From: Mycolicibacterium frederiksbergense
GTDB taxonomy: Bacteria > Actinomycetota > Actinomycetes > Mycobacteriales > Mycobacteriaceae
Assembly (NCBI RefSeq): GCF_012223425.1
Contig: NZ_CP038799.1
Coordinates: 3,394,249 to 3,458,248, forward strand
Length of the DNA: 64,000 nt
Reading direction: 5' to 3'
Part shown: positions 51,178-58,235 of the stretch, in pieces
Position numbering within the stretch: position 1 is the stretch's first letter
Layout of the letters: each line of letters begins with the position of its first letter
Notes under the pieces: model-generated
What the model was told of the DNA's origin: nothing
What the model saw: the letters and a program-made list of their open reading frames with translations, nothing else
Database searches by the model: none
Translations under genes and position numbers: made by a program

Positions 51178-52257
51178 CTAACCGCCTCCGCTGCGCAGGC
51201 GCTCCACCGCCAGCCGTCCCGCACCGACGCCGTCGACGTCCGGGACCGAGTCCGCATCGATCACCGCCGCCACCGCCGACTCGCCACCGGTGGTCAGCTC
51301 GGTACCGGCGGGCAGTGCTCGTTTCACCAGCGCCAAGGCGATCGGGCCGTCGTCGACGTGGTCGACGACGGAGCCCAGCCGCCCCACCGCGCGGCCTCCG
51401 GCCAGCAGCGGATCGCCGGTCGCCGGACGGTCTGCGGACCCGTCCAGGTGCACGAGCACCAACATCCGGGGCGGTTTCCCGAGATTGTGGACGCGTGCGA
51501 CGGTCTCCTGGCCGCGATAGCAGCCCTTGTCCAGGTGCACTGCACCCACACCGGGGCCGCCGATCCAGCCGATCTCGTGCGGAATGGTGCGCTCATCGGT
51601 GTCTATGCCCAGTCGCGGGCGGATGGCGGCCACCCGGTGCGCCTCATAGGCCCACACGCCGGCCCTGGTGACGCCCGCGGCGGTCAGCGCGGCGATCCAG
51701 TCGTCCTTGGCTGCCCGCGGCACCAGCAGATCGTATTCGCCGGGGTGGGTGCCGCGCAGGAATCCGCCCGCGGGCAGCGGTACCGCGGTCCACGGGGCGG
51801 GCAGTGCCTCGACCCCGAGAGCCCTCAGCACGTCGGGCCCGGACAAGCCGGGGCCCAGCAGTGAGAGCACCGCCAGGTCGGCGGGTTCGACGGTGACATC
51901 GGCCCAGAAGATCATCTTGTGCAGGAAGGCCAGCAGCGGTTCGCCGCGCCACGGTTCGGTGTCCAGCACGGTGACCCCGTCGAGCTCGGTCTGGATCCAG
52001 TGATCTTCGACACGACCCTGCCCGTCCAGGCTCAGATTTTGTGCGACAGCCCCGTCGGGTAGGTCGCTGACGTGCTGGCTGGAAATGGTGTGCAACCAGC
52101 TGCGGCGCGCCGGACCGGTCAGTTGCAGGACCGCGCGGTGCGAGCGGTCCACCACGACGGCGGCGCCCTCCGCGGCGCGTTGCTCGCCGAGCGGGTCGCC
52201 GAAATGCCAGACGGCGCCGGCGTCGGGTCCGGTTTCAGGTGCGGGAACTGCAGACAT
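51178..52257 (-). CDS. YgfZ/GcvT-like folate-binding protein
   Basis: A 359-residue protein of the YgfZ group (related to the T-protein of glycine cleavage), with the hallmark KGCYRGQE at 244-251 containing the reactive Cys246. YgfZ proteins assist iron-sulfur enzyme maintenance in a folate-dependent way. It matches Rv0811c. It is divergent from pabC by 31 bases, placing two folate-related genes side by side. Confidence 0.9.
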   Translation of the reverse strand: MSAVPAPETGPDAGAVWHFGDPLGEQRAAEGAAVVVDRSHRAVLQLTGPARRSWLHTISSQHVSDLPDGAVAQNLSLDGQGRVEDHWIQTELDGVTVLDTEPWRGEPLLAFLHKMIFWADVTVEPADLAVLSLLGPGLSGPDVLRALGVEALPAPWTAVPLPAGGFLRGTHPGEYDLLVPRAAKDDWIAALTAAGVTRAGVWAYEAHRVAAIRPRLGIDTDERTIPHEIGWIGGPGVGAVHLDKGCYRGQETVARVHNLGKPPRMLVLVHLDGSADRPATGDPLLAGGRAVGRLGSVVDHVDDGPIALALVKRALPAGTELTTGGESAVAAVIDADSVPDVDGVGAGRLAVERLRSGGG

Positions 52258-52288
52258 ACCGCCACCTTACGGCGGTTACGCTCGGGCC

Positions 52289-53101
52289 ATGGCTGCCCGA
52301 TCCGCGGATGTGGTGGTGGATCTCGACGGCGTCCGGCACAGGCCCGCGGCCCCGCTGGTGCGGGCCGTGGACCCGCTACTGACCCACGGTGACGGTGTCT
52401 TCGAGACCACGCTGCTGCGCGCCGGCCGTCCGTGTCTGCTGGAAGCCCATCTGGCACGCCTGGTCCGCTCCGCGGCGGTCGCCGGCCTGCCCGGGCCGGA
52501 CGCGGCCCGCTGGCGCGCGGCGGTGGATATCGCGGCAGCTCACTGGGCTGCCGGGGATGGTGGCGCCGCCGACGGCGTGCTGCGGCTGGTGCACGGGCGG
52601 GATGCGTCGTTCGTGGCCGTGTCCGCGGTGCCGGCCCGTGTCGTCGCCGCCCGCCGGGACGGGGTGGCGGCGGTGACGCTGAACCCCGGTCCGCGCAGTG
52701 CACTGACGGGTGCCAAGTCGTTGTCCTATGCGCTCAATGTCGCGGCGCTGCAGGAGGCGGCGCGCCGTGGCGCCGGCGACGCGATCTTCGTCGACCACGA
52801 CGGGTGGGTGCTGGAGGGGCCGCGCTCCTCGGTGGTGATCGCCCAGAGCGAAACCCTGCTGAGCCCGCCGCCGACGATGCCGATCCTGGCCGGCACCACG
52901 GTCGGCGCGCTGTTCGAGATCGCGCCGCGCACCGCCTACCGCCCGCTGCGCGTGCCGGATCTTATTGCTGCCGAAGGGATTTGGCTGCTGTCCTCGGTGA
53001 CGCTCAGCGCGCGCGTGCACACCCTCGACGGGGTGGTGCTGCCGCCGGCGCCGGCCGCCGGCGAGCTGGCCCGTCTGGTGGAGCTCGCGATGTGGCGCTA
53101 A
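52289..53101 (+). CDS. pabC: Aminodeoxychorismate lyase (class IV PLP enzyme)
   Basis: A 270-residue fold-type IV PLP protein. The cofactor lysine is Lys143 in LTGAKSLSYALN; THGDGVFETTLLRAGRP is the family start, and DHDGWVLEGPRSSVVI plus WLLSSVTLSARVHTLDG complete the site. This lyase makes p-aminobenzoate for folate. Branched-chain aminotransferase relatives look similar, but length and neighbourhood (Rv0812) favour PabC. ATG 52289. Confidence 0.87.
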   Translation: MAARSADVVVDLDGVRHRPAAPLVRAVDPLLTHGDGVFETTLLRAGRPCLLEAHLARLVRSAAVAGLPGPDAARWRAAVDIAAAHWAAGDGGAADGVLRLVHGRDASFVAVSAVPARVVAARRDGVAAVTLNPGPRSALTGAKSLSYALNVAALQEAARRGAGDAIFVDHDGWVLEGPRSSVVIAQSETLLSPPPTMPILAGTTVGALFEIAPRTAYRPLRVPDLIAAEGIWLLSSVTLSARVHTLDGVVLPPAPAAGELARLVELAMWR

Positions 53102-53365
53102 ATCGGTTGTCGGGTCACGGTTTCGGGAGTACGGTCGCTCGTACACAGGAGAGGAGGTGGTCCGAGAAATTGAGTGACATACGGACAAGTGAGGTGGCTG
53201 CTAGCTAGCAGCACCAGGAGTGTGACGGAGCTCTTGGCTCTTTCGCACATGCGCATCGTGCATCCTGCGAGCGCTGGCGAATTCCAAGCAGCCACCCGGC
53301 CCCCGAGCCCTTGGTTTGTCCAACCAGGAACAACGGCTCGGGGGCTGCTCCATGTCCGGGGCCGG
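53102..53365 (+). other. Structured intergenic region with overlapping mini reading frames
   Basis: Between pabC and the convergent nitrobindin-like gene. It contains a very strong ribosome-like site (GGAGAGGAGGTGG, 53148-53160). After it, TTG 53170 opens a 12-codon frame ending at TAG 53206, and GTG 53174 opens a second frame that reads past it. A perfect 16-base palindrome GCTGCTAGCTAGCAGC at 53197-53212 encloses the first stop codon. A GTACG/CGTAC hairpin lies at about 53129-53144 and a long hairpin at 53300-53344. Third-position GC is low for a gene. It may be a small RNA or leader-type element. Confidence 0.4.
53300..53344. terminator. Hairpin between convergent transcripts
   Basis: CCCCCGAGCC (53300-53309) and GGCTCGGGGG (53335-53344) pair perfectly over ten bases; a TGGTT/AACCA stem sits inside the 25-base loop. 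It lies between the plus-strand pabC/structured region and the minus-strand nitrobindin-like gene, so it could end both transcripts, although there is no T-tract. Confidence 0.5.
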
Positions 53366-54019
53366 TCAGCCGATGTAGCGGACCAGCCGAGCCGACAGGT
53401 GCGGCACCAGGCCGCCGTCGGCGTCCACCCGCTCCTCGACATAGGCGAGGTCACCGCCCTCGACGATTCCGTAGAGCCGTTTGGCGCCGCCGACGAGCAC
53501 GCCGGACTTGCTGCGGGCCAGTGCGTCGGTGGCCAGCTCCCAGGATGCCTGGTTGAGCGGGCTGCCGTAGAACAGCTCGACGAAGCCCGCCGAATGGGCG
53601 AGCAGCAACTCGATGGCCTGGTTTTCGTCGAGATCGGCGGGGTCGTTGACGAACCGCCAGTACCCGGTCTCGCGGAGATCGGGGGCCTGGAAGTCACCGT
53701 CCGCGTTCAACCGCCAGGACCGGGAGTCCCAGTTCAGGTAGTCGCCGCCGTCATGGGAGACGATGATCTGCTGGCCGAAACGGTAGTCACCGTCGGCGTC
53801 GCGGCCCTCGCCCTCGCCACGCCACACACCGACGAGCGGCAACAGGGCCAGCAGCGCGGGATGCAGGTCGGCGCCCGCGCGCAGATTCGCGGTGTCCGCG
53901 GCGATCGGCAGATCGTCGAAGGCGGGAATGTTGCGGGCCGCGGTGATCTTGGCCCGCTCCAGCGCAGAGGCGACCGCCCGGTCACCAGAGCCGGGAACTG
54001 CGTCGCTGTCGGAGCTCAC
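53366..54019 (-). CDS. Nitrobindin/FABP-like beta-barrel protein
   Basis: A 217-residue protein of the nitrobindin (DUF1794, fatty-acid-binding-protein-like barrel) family. The hallmark GVWRGEGEG is at about residues 64-72, and a C-terminal LVPHLSARLVRYIG offers a histidine as possible haem ligand. It matches Rv0813c, whose barrel structure is known. Haem or a small lipid is the likely ligand. GTG 54019 overlaps the stop of a 32-residue membrane peptide (GTGA), which suggests translational coupling. Confidence 0.9.
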   Translation of the reverse strand: MSSDSDAVPGSGDRAVASALERAKITAARNIPAFDDLPIAADTANLRAGADLHPALLALLPLVGVWRGEGEGRDADGDYRFGQQIIVSHDGGDYLNWDSRSWRLNADGDFQAPDLRETGYWRFVNDPADLDENQAIELLLAHSAGFVELFYGSPLNQASWELATDALARSKSGVLVGGAKRLYGIVEGGDLAYVEERVDADGGLVPHLSARLVRYIG

Positions 54020-54114
54020 CCCTCGTCGGTGACGAGCCGATAGACGGCGTACAGCGCAAACCAGGTGATGACGACGACGGCCACCACGAGCAGGAATTCG
54101 AAGAACAGAACCAC
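54016..54114 (-). CDS. 32-residue single-span membrane peptide
   Basis: GTG 54114 opens a frame of 32 codons: one hydrophobic helix (FFEFLLVVAVVVITWFALY) followed by the polar end RLVTDEG. The stop TGA (54018-54016) overlaps the GTG of the nitrobindin-like gene. A TAGGAT-like ribosome site is about nine bases upstream. Third positions are GC-rich as in real genes. Function unknown; the coupling suggests a membrane partner or a translational primer for the downstream protein. It is too short for routine gene calling. Confidence 0.7.
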   Translation of the reverse strand: MVLFFEFLLVVAVVVITWFALYAVYRLVTDEG

Positions 54115-54199
54115 GGGGATGATCCTAACCGCCAGAGGTCACCGCGCTCGAGTCGAGGCTCGAGCGCGGTGACGGTGGAGTGACTGAAGCGTCCTCGGC

Positions 54200-54502
54200 C
54201 TAAGCGACCTTGACGTCGATCTCGTGGATGCCGGCACCGGTGGGGGCGATGGTGGCATCGCCGTTGCCGGCGGGGGACAGCGCACGCAGCGTCCAGTTGC
54301 CGGGGGCGGCGAAGAACCGGAAGTCACCGGTGGCCGACGCGACGACCTCCGCGGTGAACTCGTCCGAGCCGTCCAGCAGGCGCACGAACGCACCGCCGAC
54401 GGTCTGGCCGGAGCCGTCCACGACGCGGCCGGTGATGACCGTTTCCTTCTCCAGGTCGACGCCGGCGGGCAACGTCAGTCCTTGCTTCGGTGCAGAGCAC
54501 AT
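54200..54502 (-). CDS. sseC: SseC-type protein (DUF1416), sulfurtransferase-associated
   Basis: A 100-residue DUF1416 protein, the SseC partner found after CysA-type rhodaneses in mycobacteria (Rv0814c). It starts MCSAPKQGLTLPAGVDLEKETVITGRVVDGSGQ and has a transthyretin/carboxypeptidase-regulatory-like beta sandwich with GDFRFFAAPGNWTLRAL. The early Cys2 could take part in sulfur handling. Its ATG 54502 lies one base before the stop of cysA2, so the two are co-translated. Role unclear. Confidence 0.9.
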   Translation of the reverse strand: MCSAPKQGLTLPAGVDLEKETVITGRVVDGSGQTVGGAFVRLLDGSDEFTAEVVASATGDFRFFAAPGNWTLRALSPAGNGDATIAPTGAGIHEIDVKVA

Positions 54503-54503
54503 A

Positions 54504-55337
54504 TCAACTTCCCAACTCGATCGGGGCGCCCACGAGGGAGCCGTATTCCGTCCAACTACCGTCGTAGTTCTTGACGTTCTTATGACCCAGCAGCTCCTGC
54601 AGCACGAACCAGGTGTGCGAGGAACGCTCACCGATGCGGCAGTAGGCGATGGTCAGCTTGTCGCCGTCCAGACCGGCCTCGGCGTACAGCTTCGCCAGGT
54701 CCTCGTCGGACTTGAAGGTGCCGTCCTCGTTGGCCGCCTTGCTCCACGGCACGCTGATGGCGGTGGGGATGTGGCCGGCGCGCTGGCTCTGCTCCTGCGG
54801 AAGGTGCGCCGGGGCAAGGATCTTGCCGGAGAACTCGTCGGGGGAGCGGACGTCGACCAGGTTCTTCTCACCGATCGCGGCGATGACCTCGTCGCGGAAA
54901 GCGCGGATGTCGTTGTTGGGCGCCGCGGCACTGTACGAAGTAGCAGTACGGGCCGCGACTTCTGTCACCAGGGGGCGCCCGTCGAGCTCCCACTTCTTGC
55001 GCCCGCCGTCGAGCAGCTTGACGTCCTCGTGCCCGTACAGCTTGAAGTACCAGTAGGCGTAGGCGGCGAACCAGTTGTTGTTGCCGCCGTACAGGATGAC
55101 GGTGTCGTCATTGGCGATGCCCTTGTCGGACAACAGCTTCGAGAACTGCTGCTGGTCGACGAAGTCGCGCTTCACCTGATCCTGCAGCTCGGTCTTCCAA
55201 TCCAGGCGCACGGCGCCCTGGATGTGACCGCCCTCGTAGGCGGACGTGTCCTCGTCGACCTCGACGAAGACCGTTTTCGGCGCGTCGAGATTGCTCTCGG
55301 CCCAGTCGGTGGAGACCAGGACGTCGGAGCGTGCCAT
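54504..55337 (-). CDS. cysA2: Thiosulfate sulfurtransferase (rhodanese)
   Basis: A 277-residue two-domain rhodanese, the same length as M. tuberculosis CysA2. The catalytic Cys233 is in AYCRIGERSSHTWFV; the inactive N-terminal domain has ILYGGNNNWFAAYAYWYFKLYGH. It moves sulfane sulfur from thiosulfate to an acceptor. Upstream are DUF4395 and a polycysteine leader peptide; downstream is sseC. ATG 55337. Confidence 0.94.
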   Translation of the reverse strand: MARSDVLVSTDWAESNLDAPKTVFVEVDEDTSAYEGGHIQGAVRLDWKTELQDQVKRDFVDQQQFSKLLSDKGIANDDTVILYGGNNNWFAAYAYWYFKLYGHEDVKLLDGGRKKWELDGRPLVTEVAARTATSYSAAAPNNDIRAFRDEVIAAIGEKNLVDVRSPDEFSGKILAPAHLPQEQSQRAGHIPTAISVPWSKAANEDGTFKSDEDLAKLYAEAGLDGDKLTIAYCRIGERSSHTWFVLQELLGHKNVKNYDGSWTEYGSLVGAPIELGS

Positions 55338-55372
55338 GAAGTGGTTCCTTTCGGTTGTGTGGTGCGTGAAGG

Positions 55373-55822
55373 TCAGGCGGGAACGCGGCGGAACCGCGCG
55401 ACGAGCGGGTAGATCTGGCAGCCCAGGCAGATGCCGAAGGCGGCGTTGAGAAATGCGGCGAACAGTGCGAAGCCGGTGGCGATCAGGCCGGCCGGCGCAA
55501 CATCGAGTGCGAAGCCGACGGTGCCGACGGCTCCGAAGACGAATCCGACCAGCTGTGCGAACTGCAGCGGAGCGACCGGTTCGCGCTCGGTGACGGGGCT
55601 CAACCGGGGTGCGATGAACGTGGCGAACACCGCGCCGTAGGGATGTCGCCGGGGACCCCGCGCGGCACCGATGGCGAAAACCACTGTCTGCAGACCCAGG
55701 ATGGCGGCGGCGACGGGCATGCTCACCGACGAGGCGAGCAGGGTGACGATCAGGACAGCAGTGGTGATCCAGGCGACGAACCGGGGTCCGCGGACGTCCA
55801 CCTGGTCGGTATCGGCTGACAT
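55373..55822 (-). CDS. DUF4395 membrane protein
   Basis: A 149-residue protein with about four membrane segments and DUF4395 features: SADTDQVDVRGPRFVAWITTAVLIVTLL at the start and FGICLGCQIYPLVARFRR at the end, whose CLGC pair suggests a sulfur or thiol link. ATG 55822 is preceded by AGGAG. It is the first full gene after the cysteine-rich leader and precedes cysA2 by 35 bases. Transport or membrane sulfur transfer is plausible but unproven. Confidence 0.86.
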   Translation of the reverse strand: MSADTDQVDVRGPRFVAWITTAVLIVTLLASSVSMPVAAAILGLQTVVFAIGAARGPRRHPYGAVFATFIAPRLSPVTEREPVAPLQFAQLVGFVFGAVGTVGFALDVAPAGLIATGFALFAAFLNAAFGICLGCQIYPLVARFRRVPA

Positions 55823-55869
55823 GTGAATGCTCCTGTTGCTTGGCTGGGCTGGGCTGGCAGGCCACGAAG

Positions 55870-55889
55870 GCGCCGGGTGAAAGCGGCGC
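55870..55889 (-). promoter_or_regulatory. Stem-loop in the leader between polycysteine uORF and DUF4395
   Basis: GCGCCG and CGGCGC (55870-55875 and 55884-55889) form a six-base stem with an eight-base loop, 20-40 bases after the uORF stop. It is a candidate part of the cysteine-responsive attenuation structure. Confidence 0.4.
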
Positions 55890-55910
55890 ACCAAGATGAG
55901 GGCGCGGCTA

Positions 55911-56003
55911 TCAGCAGCTACGACAACAACAGCAACAACCCGCGGTGCGGCACAGATCGACTGCGCGGCGTTTGGTGAGCAGAAGCTCAAGACGGGCGGT
56001 CAC
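55911..56003 (-). CDS. Polycysteine leader peptide (cysteine attenuator uORF)
   Basis: A 30-codon frame from GTG 56003 to TGA 55911. The second half reads KRRAVDLCRTAG, then five consecutive cysteines, Arg-Ser-Cys and stop: seven Cys in 30 codons. A TATTGT -10 box (plus-strand 56011-56016) ends seven bases before the GTG, so the mRNA is leaderless. Polycysteine leaderless uORFs are known in mycobacteria to attenuate downstream sulfur genes when charged Cys-tRNA is plentiful. The downstream operon here is DUF4395-cysA2-sseC. Confidence 0.85.
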   Translation of the reverse strand: MTARLELLLTKRRAVDLCRTAGCCCCCRSC

Positions 56004-56010
56004 GACGTAC

Positions 56011-56016
56011 ACAATA
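56011..56016 (-). promoter_or_regulatory. -10 element (TATTGT) of the sulfur operon
   Basis: On the minus strand TATTGT ends seven bases before the GTG of the polycysteine uORF. It gives the cysA2 operon its own start, separate from thiX, which ends 17 bases upstream. Confidence 0.5.
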
Positions 56017-56032
56017 CCTGTAGGCACCGCCA

Positions 56033-56455
56033 TCAAGCCAATAGCGGTTCGAGCGCCGAGCGCAGGTCAGCGGCTTTCGGGACGCCGGTGGTCCGGTACC
56101 GCGGGCGCCCGTCGCCGTCGAAGATGATGGTGGTCGGCAGGGACAACACCGAAAGCCGGCGCGTAGCTTCGGGATTCTGGTCCATATCGATCTCGACATG
56201 GGCCACCGCCGGAAGGTCGGCGCACACCTGATCGACCACCCGGCGCACCGCCGCGCAGGGGCCGCACCACGTTGCGGTGAAGTGCAGGATGGTCGGTCCG
56301 GTGGTGGAGAGGCCGAGCCCGCTGGTGTCGATATCGGACGCTTCGGCCGCTGCCCGCAACATCCCCGACCGCAGCGTGATCATCTTGCCCACCAGGTACC
56401 CGATGCCGAGCACCGCGATCACGATCACGATGACGAGCGTCAGCGAGGTGTTCAT
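56033..56455 (-). CDS. thiX: Membrane-anchored thioredoxin-like protein ThiX
   Basis: A 140-residue protein with one N-terminal membrane segment (residues 4-24) and a thioredoxin domain with WCGPC at 63-67 and the cis-proline loop SLPTTIIF. It matches Rv0816c. It likely reduces disulfides or carries thiol equivalents at the membrane. ATG 56455 overlaps the stop of lmeA. The sulfur operon lies directly downstream, though with its own promoter. Confidence 0.92.
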   Translation of the reverse strand: MNTSLTLVIVIVIAVLGIGYLVGKMITLRSGMLRAAAEASDIDTSGLGLSTTGPTILHFTATWCGPCAAVRRVVDQVCADLPAVAHVEIDMDQNPEATRRLSVLSLPTTIIFDGDGRPRYRTTGVPKAADLRSALEPLLA

Positions 56456-57249
56456 GACTGTCTGAACTCGTCCAGTCGCACGGTTAGTCCCTCCGTGATG
56501 CCCTCGACGATGATGTCCGACCCGCGGGCGCCCGCGGTCGTGGGTGTCAGGCCGAACGGCAGCCGCTGACCCGGTATCCGGGTGCTGAATGCCTTCAGCA
56601 CGGCGGCGGTCTTGTCCTCGGGTACCGCCTCGTCCGCGGTGCCGGGTCCGGTCAGTACCCCGGTCGCGGTCAGGACCAGCGTGCTGCCGTCGGGATCGGC
56701 GACGGTCAGGTCCACCGCGACGCTGACCCGCTCGTCCAGGTCCGCGGCCGTCGGGGTGCCGGTGAACACCAGATCCTTGCCGCTGGAGATGCCCGACTCG
56801 GTGACGCCCTTGAGGCCGTCCTCGGTTTCCCGGGTCGGTGCCTCGACCAACAGGTCCTTGATGCCCATGAACTTTCCGACGTGCGTCGAGTCGATGATGA
56901 TCCGGGCCTCGGCGACGCCGACCGGCAGGGTTGCGTCCGGGCCGATCAGCCAGGTCGAGTCCGCCAGGTCGATCGAGTGCAGCGTCGCCTCCAACGACAC
57001 CCTGCCGGTGACCGGGTGCGGCACGCCGTTGGCGCGGATCTCGATCTCACGGTAATGATGCGCGCGTGCCTGGGTGATGAACGGGAATCCCAGGATGCTG
57101 GCCCACGGGTCGAAGTGCAGCTGCGCGGCGGTGCGCACGCTGCGGGCCAGCCGGTATTCGGCGTAGATGGCCGCGCCGAAATCGGTTCCGACGGCGCCGA
57201 GCACCACCGCCAGGATGGTGGCGAGGACACCGGTCAGCAGCTTGCGCAC
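56452..57249 (-). CDS. lmeA: Mannan chain-length control protein LmeA (DUF2993)
   Basis: About 265 residues. An N-terminal hydrophobic segment (residues 4-24) is followed by DUF2993: YAEYRLARSVRTAAQLHFDPWASILGFPFITQ and a lipid-binding beta-rich body. It matches Rv0817c/LmeA, a periplasmic protein needed for normal lipomannan mannan elongation. GTG 57249 is used; GTG 57255 is two codons further upstream. It is divergent from glnR across about 185 bases. Confidence 0.9.
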   Translation of the reverse strand: MRKLLTGVLATILAVVLGAVGTDFGAAIYAEYRLARSVRTAAQLHFDPWASILGFPFITQARAHHYREIEIRANGVPHPVTGRVSLEATLHSIDLADSTWLIGPDATLPVGVAEARIIIDSTHVGKFMGIKDLLVEAPTRETEDGLKGVTESGISSGKDLVFTGTPTAADLDERVSVAVDLTVADPDGSTLVLTATGVLTGPGTADEAVPEDKTAAVLKAFSTRIPGQRLPFGLTPTTAGARGSDIIVEGITEGLTVRLDEFRQS

Positions 57250-57434
57250 TGCCACATTCTGTCGCACGCACCGGGCCGCCGAACGGACACCTATCGGTTC
57301 CGGTCTGCTAACCAGCAGGTAGCACGGTATTGTTAGGCGATCGTCGGTCGTAACGGCCACGTGTCAACCATGAATCTGGAAGATGACCTCCGACACCGAT
57401 GTCCCGGGGATGATCCAGGACTCAGGAGGACATT

Positions 57435-58235
57435 TTGGAACTATTACTTCTGACCGTTGACCCGCACCCGGACACCGTGCTGCCTTCGCTTTCGCTGCTG
57501 GCGCACAACGTGCGGACGGCACCGACCGAAGTATCTTCCCTGCTCGAAGCCGGAACCGCCGACATTGCGATCGTCGACGCGCGCACCGACCTGGCCGCCG
57601 CGCGTGGCCTGTGTCGTCTGCTGGGCACCACCGGGACCTCGATCCCCGTGGTGGCCGTGGTGAATGAAGGCGGCCTGGTCGCCGTCAACGTGGAATGGGG
57701 ACTCGACGAGATCCTGCTGCCCGGCACCGGGCCCGCCGAGATCGACGCGCGGCTGCGGCTGTTGGTCGGTCGTCGCGGCGGGGTCGCCGATCAGGAGAGC
57801 GTGGGCAAGGTGACGCTCGGCGAGCTCGTCATCGACGAGGGCACCTACACCGCGCGGCTGCGCGGGCGCCCGCTCGACCTCACCTACAAGGAGTTCGAAC
57901 TCCTCAAGTACCTCGCCCAGCACGCGGGCCGGGTGTTCACGCGTGCCCAGCTGCTGCAGGAGGTCTGGGGGTATGACTTCTTCGGCGGCACCCGCACCGT
58001 CGATGTGCACGTGCGGCGGCTGCGTGCCAAGCTCGGGCCGGAGTACGAAGCGTTGATCGGGACCGTCCGCAATGTCGGGTATAAGGCGGTTCGGCCCGCG
58101 CGCGGGCGCACGCCGGCCCCGCCGGCCGATGAACTCGAGGACACCGACGACTACGACGGGGAACTCGACGGGGACCTCGGCGAATCCGACTTCGCTTCGG
58201 CCGCAGGTTCGTTCGGCCCGCTGCACAGCCAGTGA
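57435..58235 (+). CDS. glnR: OmpR-type orphan regulator GlnR
   Basis: A 266-residue response-regulator-like protein. The receiver domain (1-110) has Asp48 in AIVDART but departs from a normal phosphorylation pocket. The winged helix (about 124-222) reads LTYKEFELLKYLAQHAGRVFTRAQLLQEVWGYDFFGGTRTVDVHVRRLRAKLG. The C-terminus is an acidic tail. Nearly collinear with mycobacterial GlnR, the nitrogen-limitation regulator. The TTG start at 57435 has AGGAGGA upstream. Its stop overlaps mshD (GTGA). Confidence 0.95.
   Translation: MELLLLTVDPHPDTVLPSLSLLAHNVRTAPTEVSSLLEAGTADIAIVDARTDLAAARGLCRLLGTTGTSIPVVAVVNEGGLVAVNVEWGLDEILLPGTGPAEIDARLRLLVGRRGGVADQESVGKVTLGELVIDEGTYTARLRGRPLDLTYKEFELLKYLAQHAGRVFTRAQLLQEVWGYDFFGGTRTVDVHVRRLRAKLGPEYEALIGTVRNVGYKAVRPARGRTPAPPADELEDTDDYDGELDGDLGESDFASAAGSFGPLHSQ

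Noticed and set aside
55843..55860. GGCTG-type short tandem repeat near the DUF4395 start
   Set aside because: Only about three imperfect units; probably simple slippage, though it lies in the attenuator leader.
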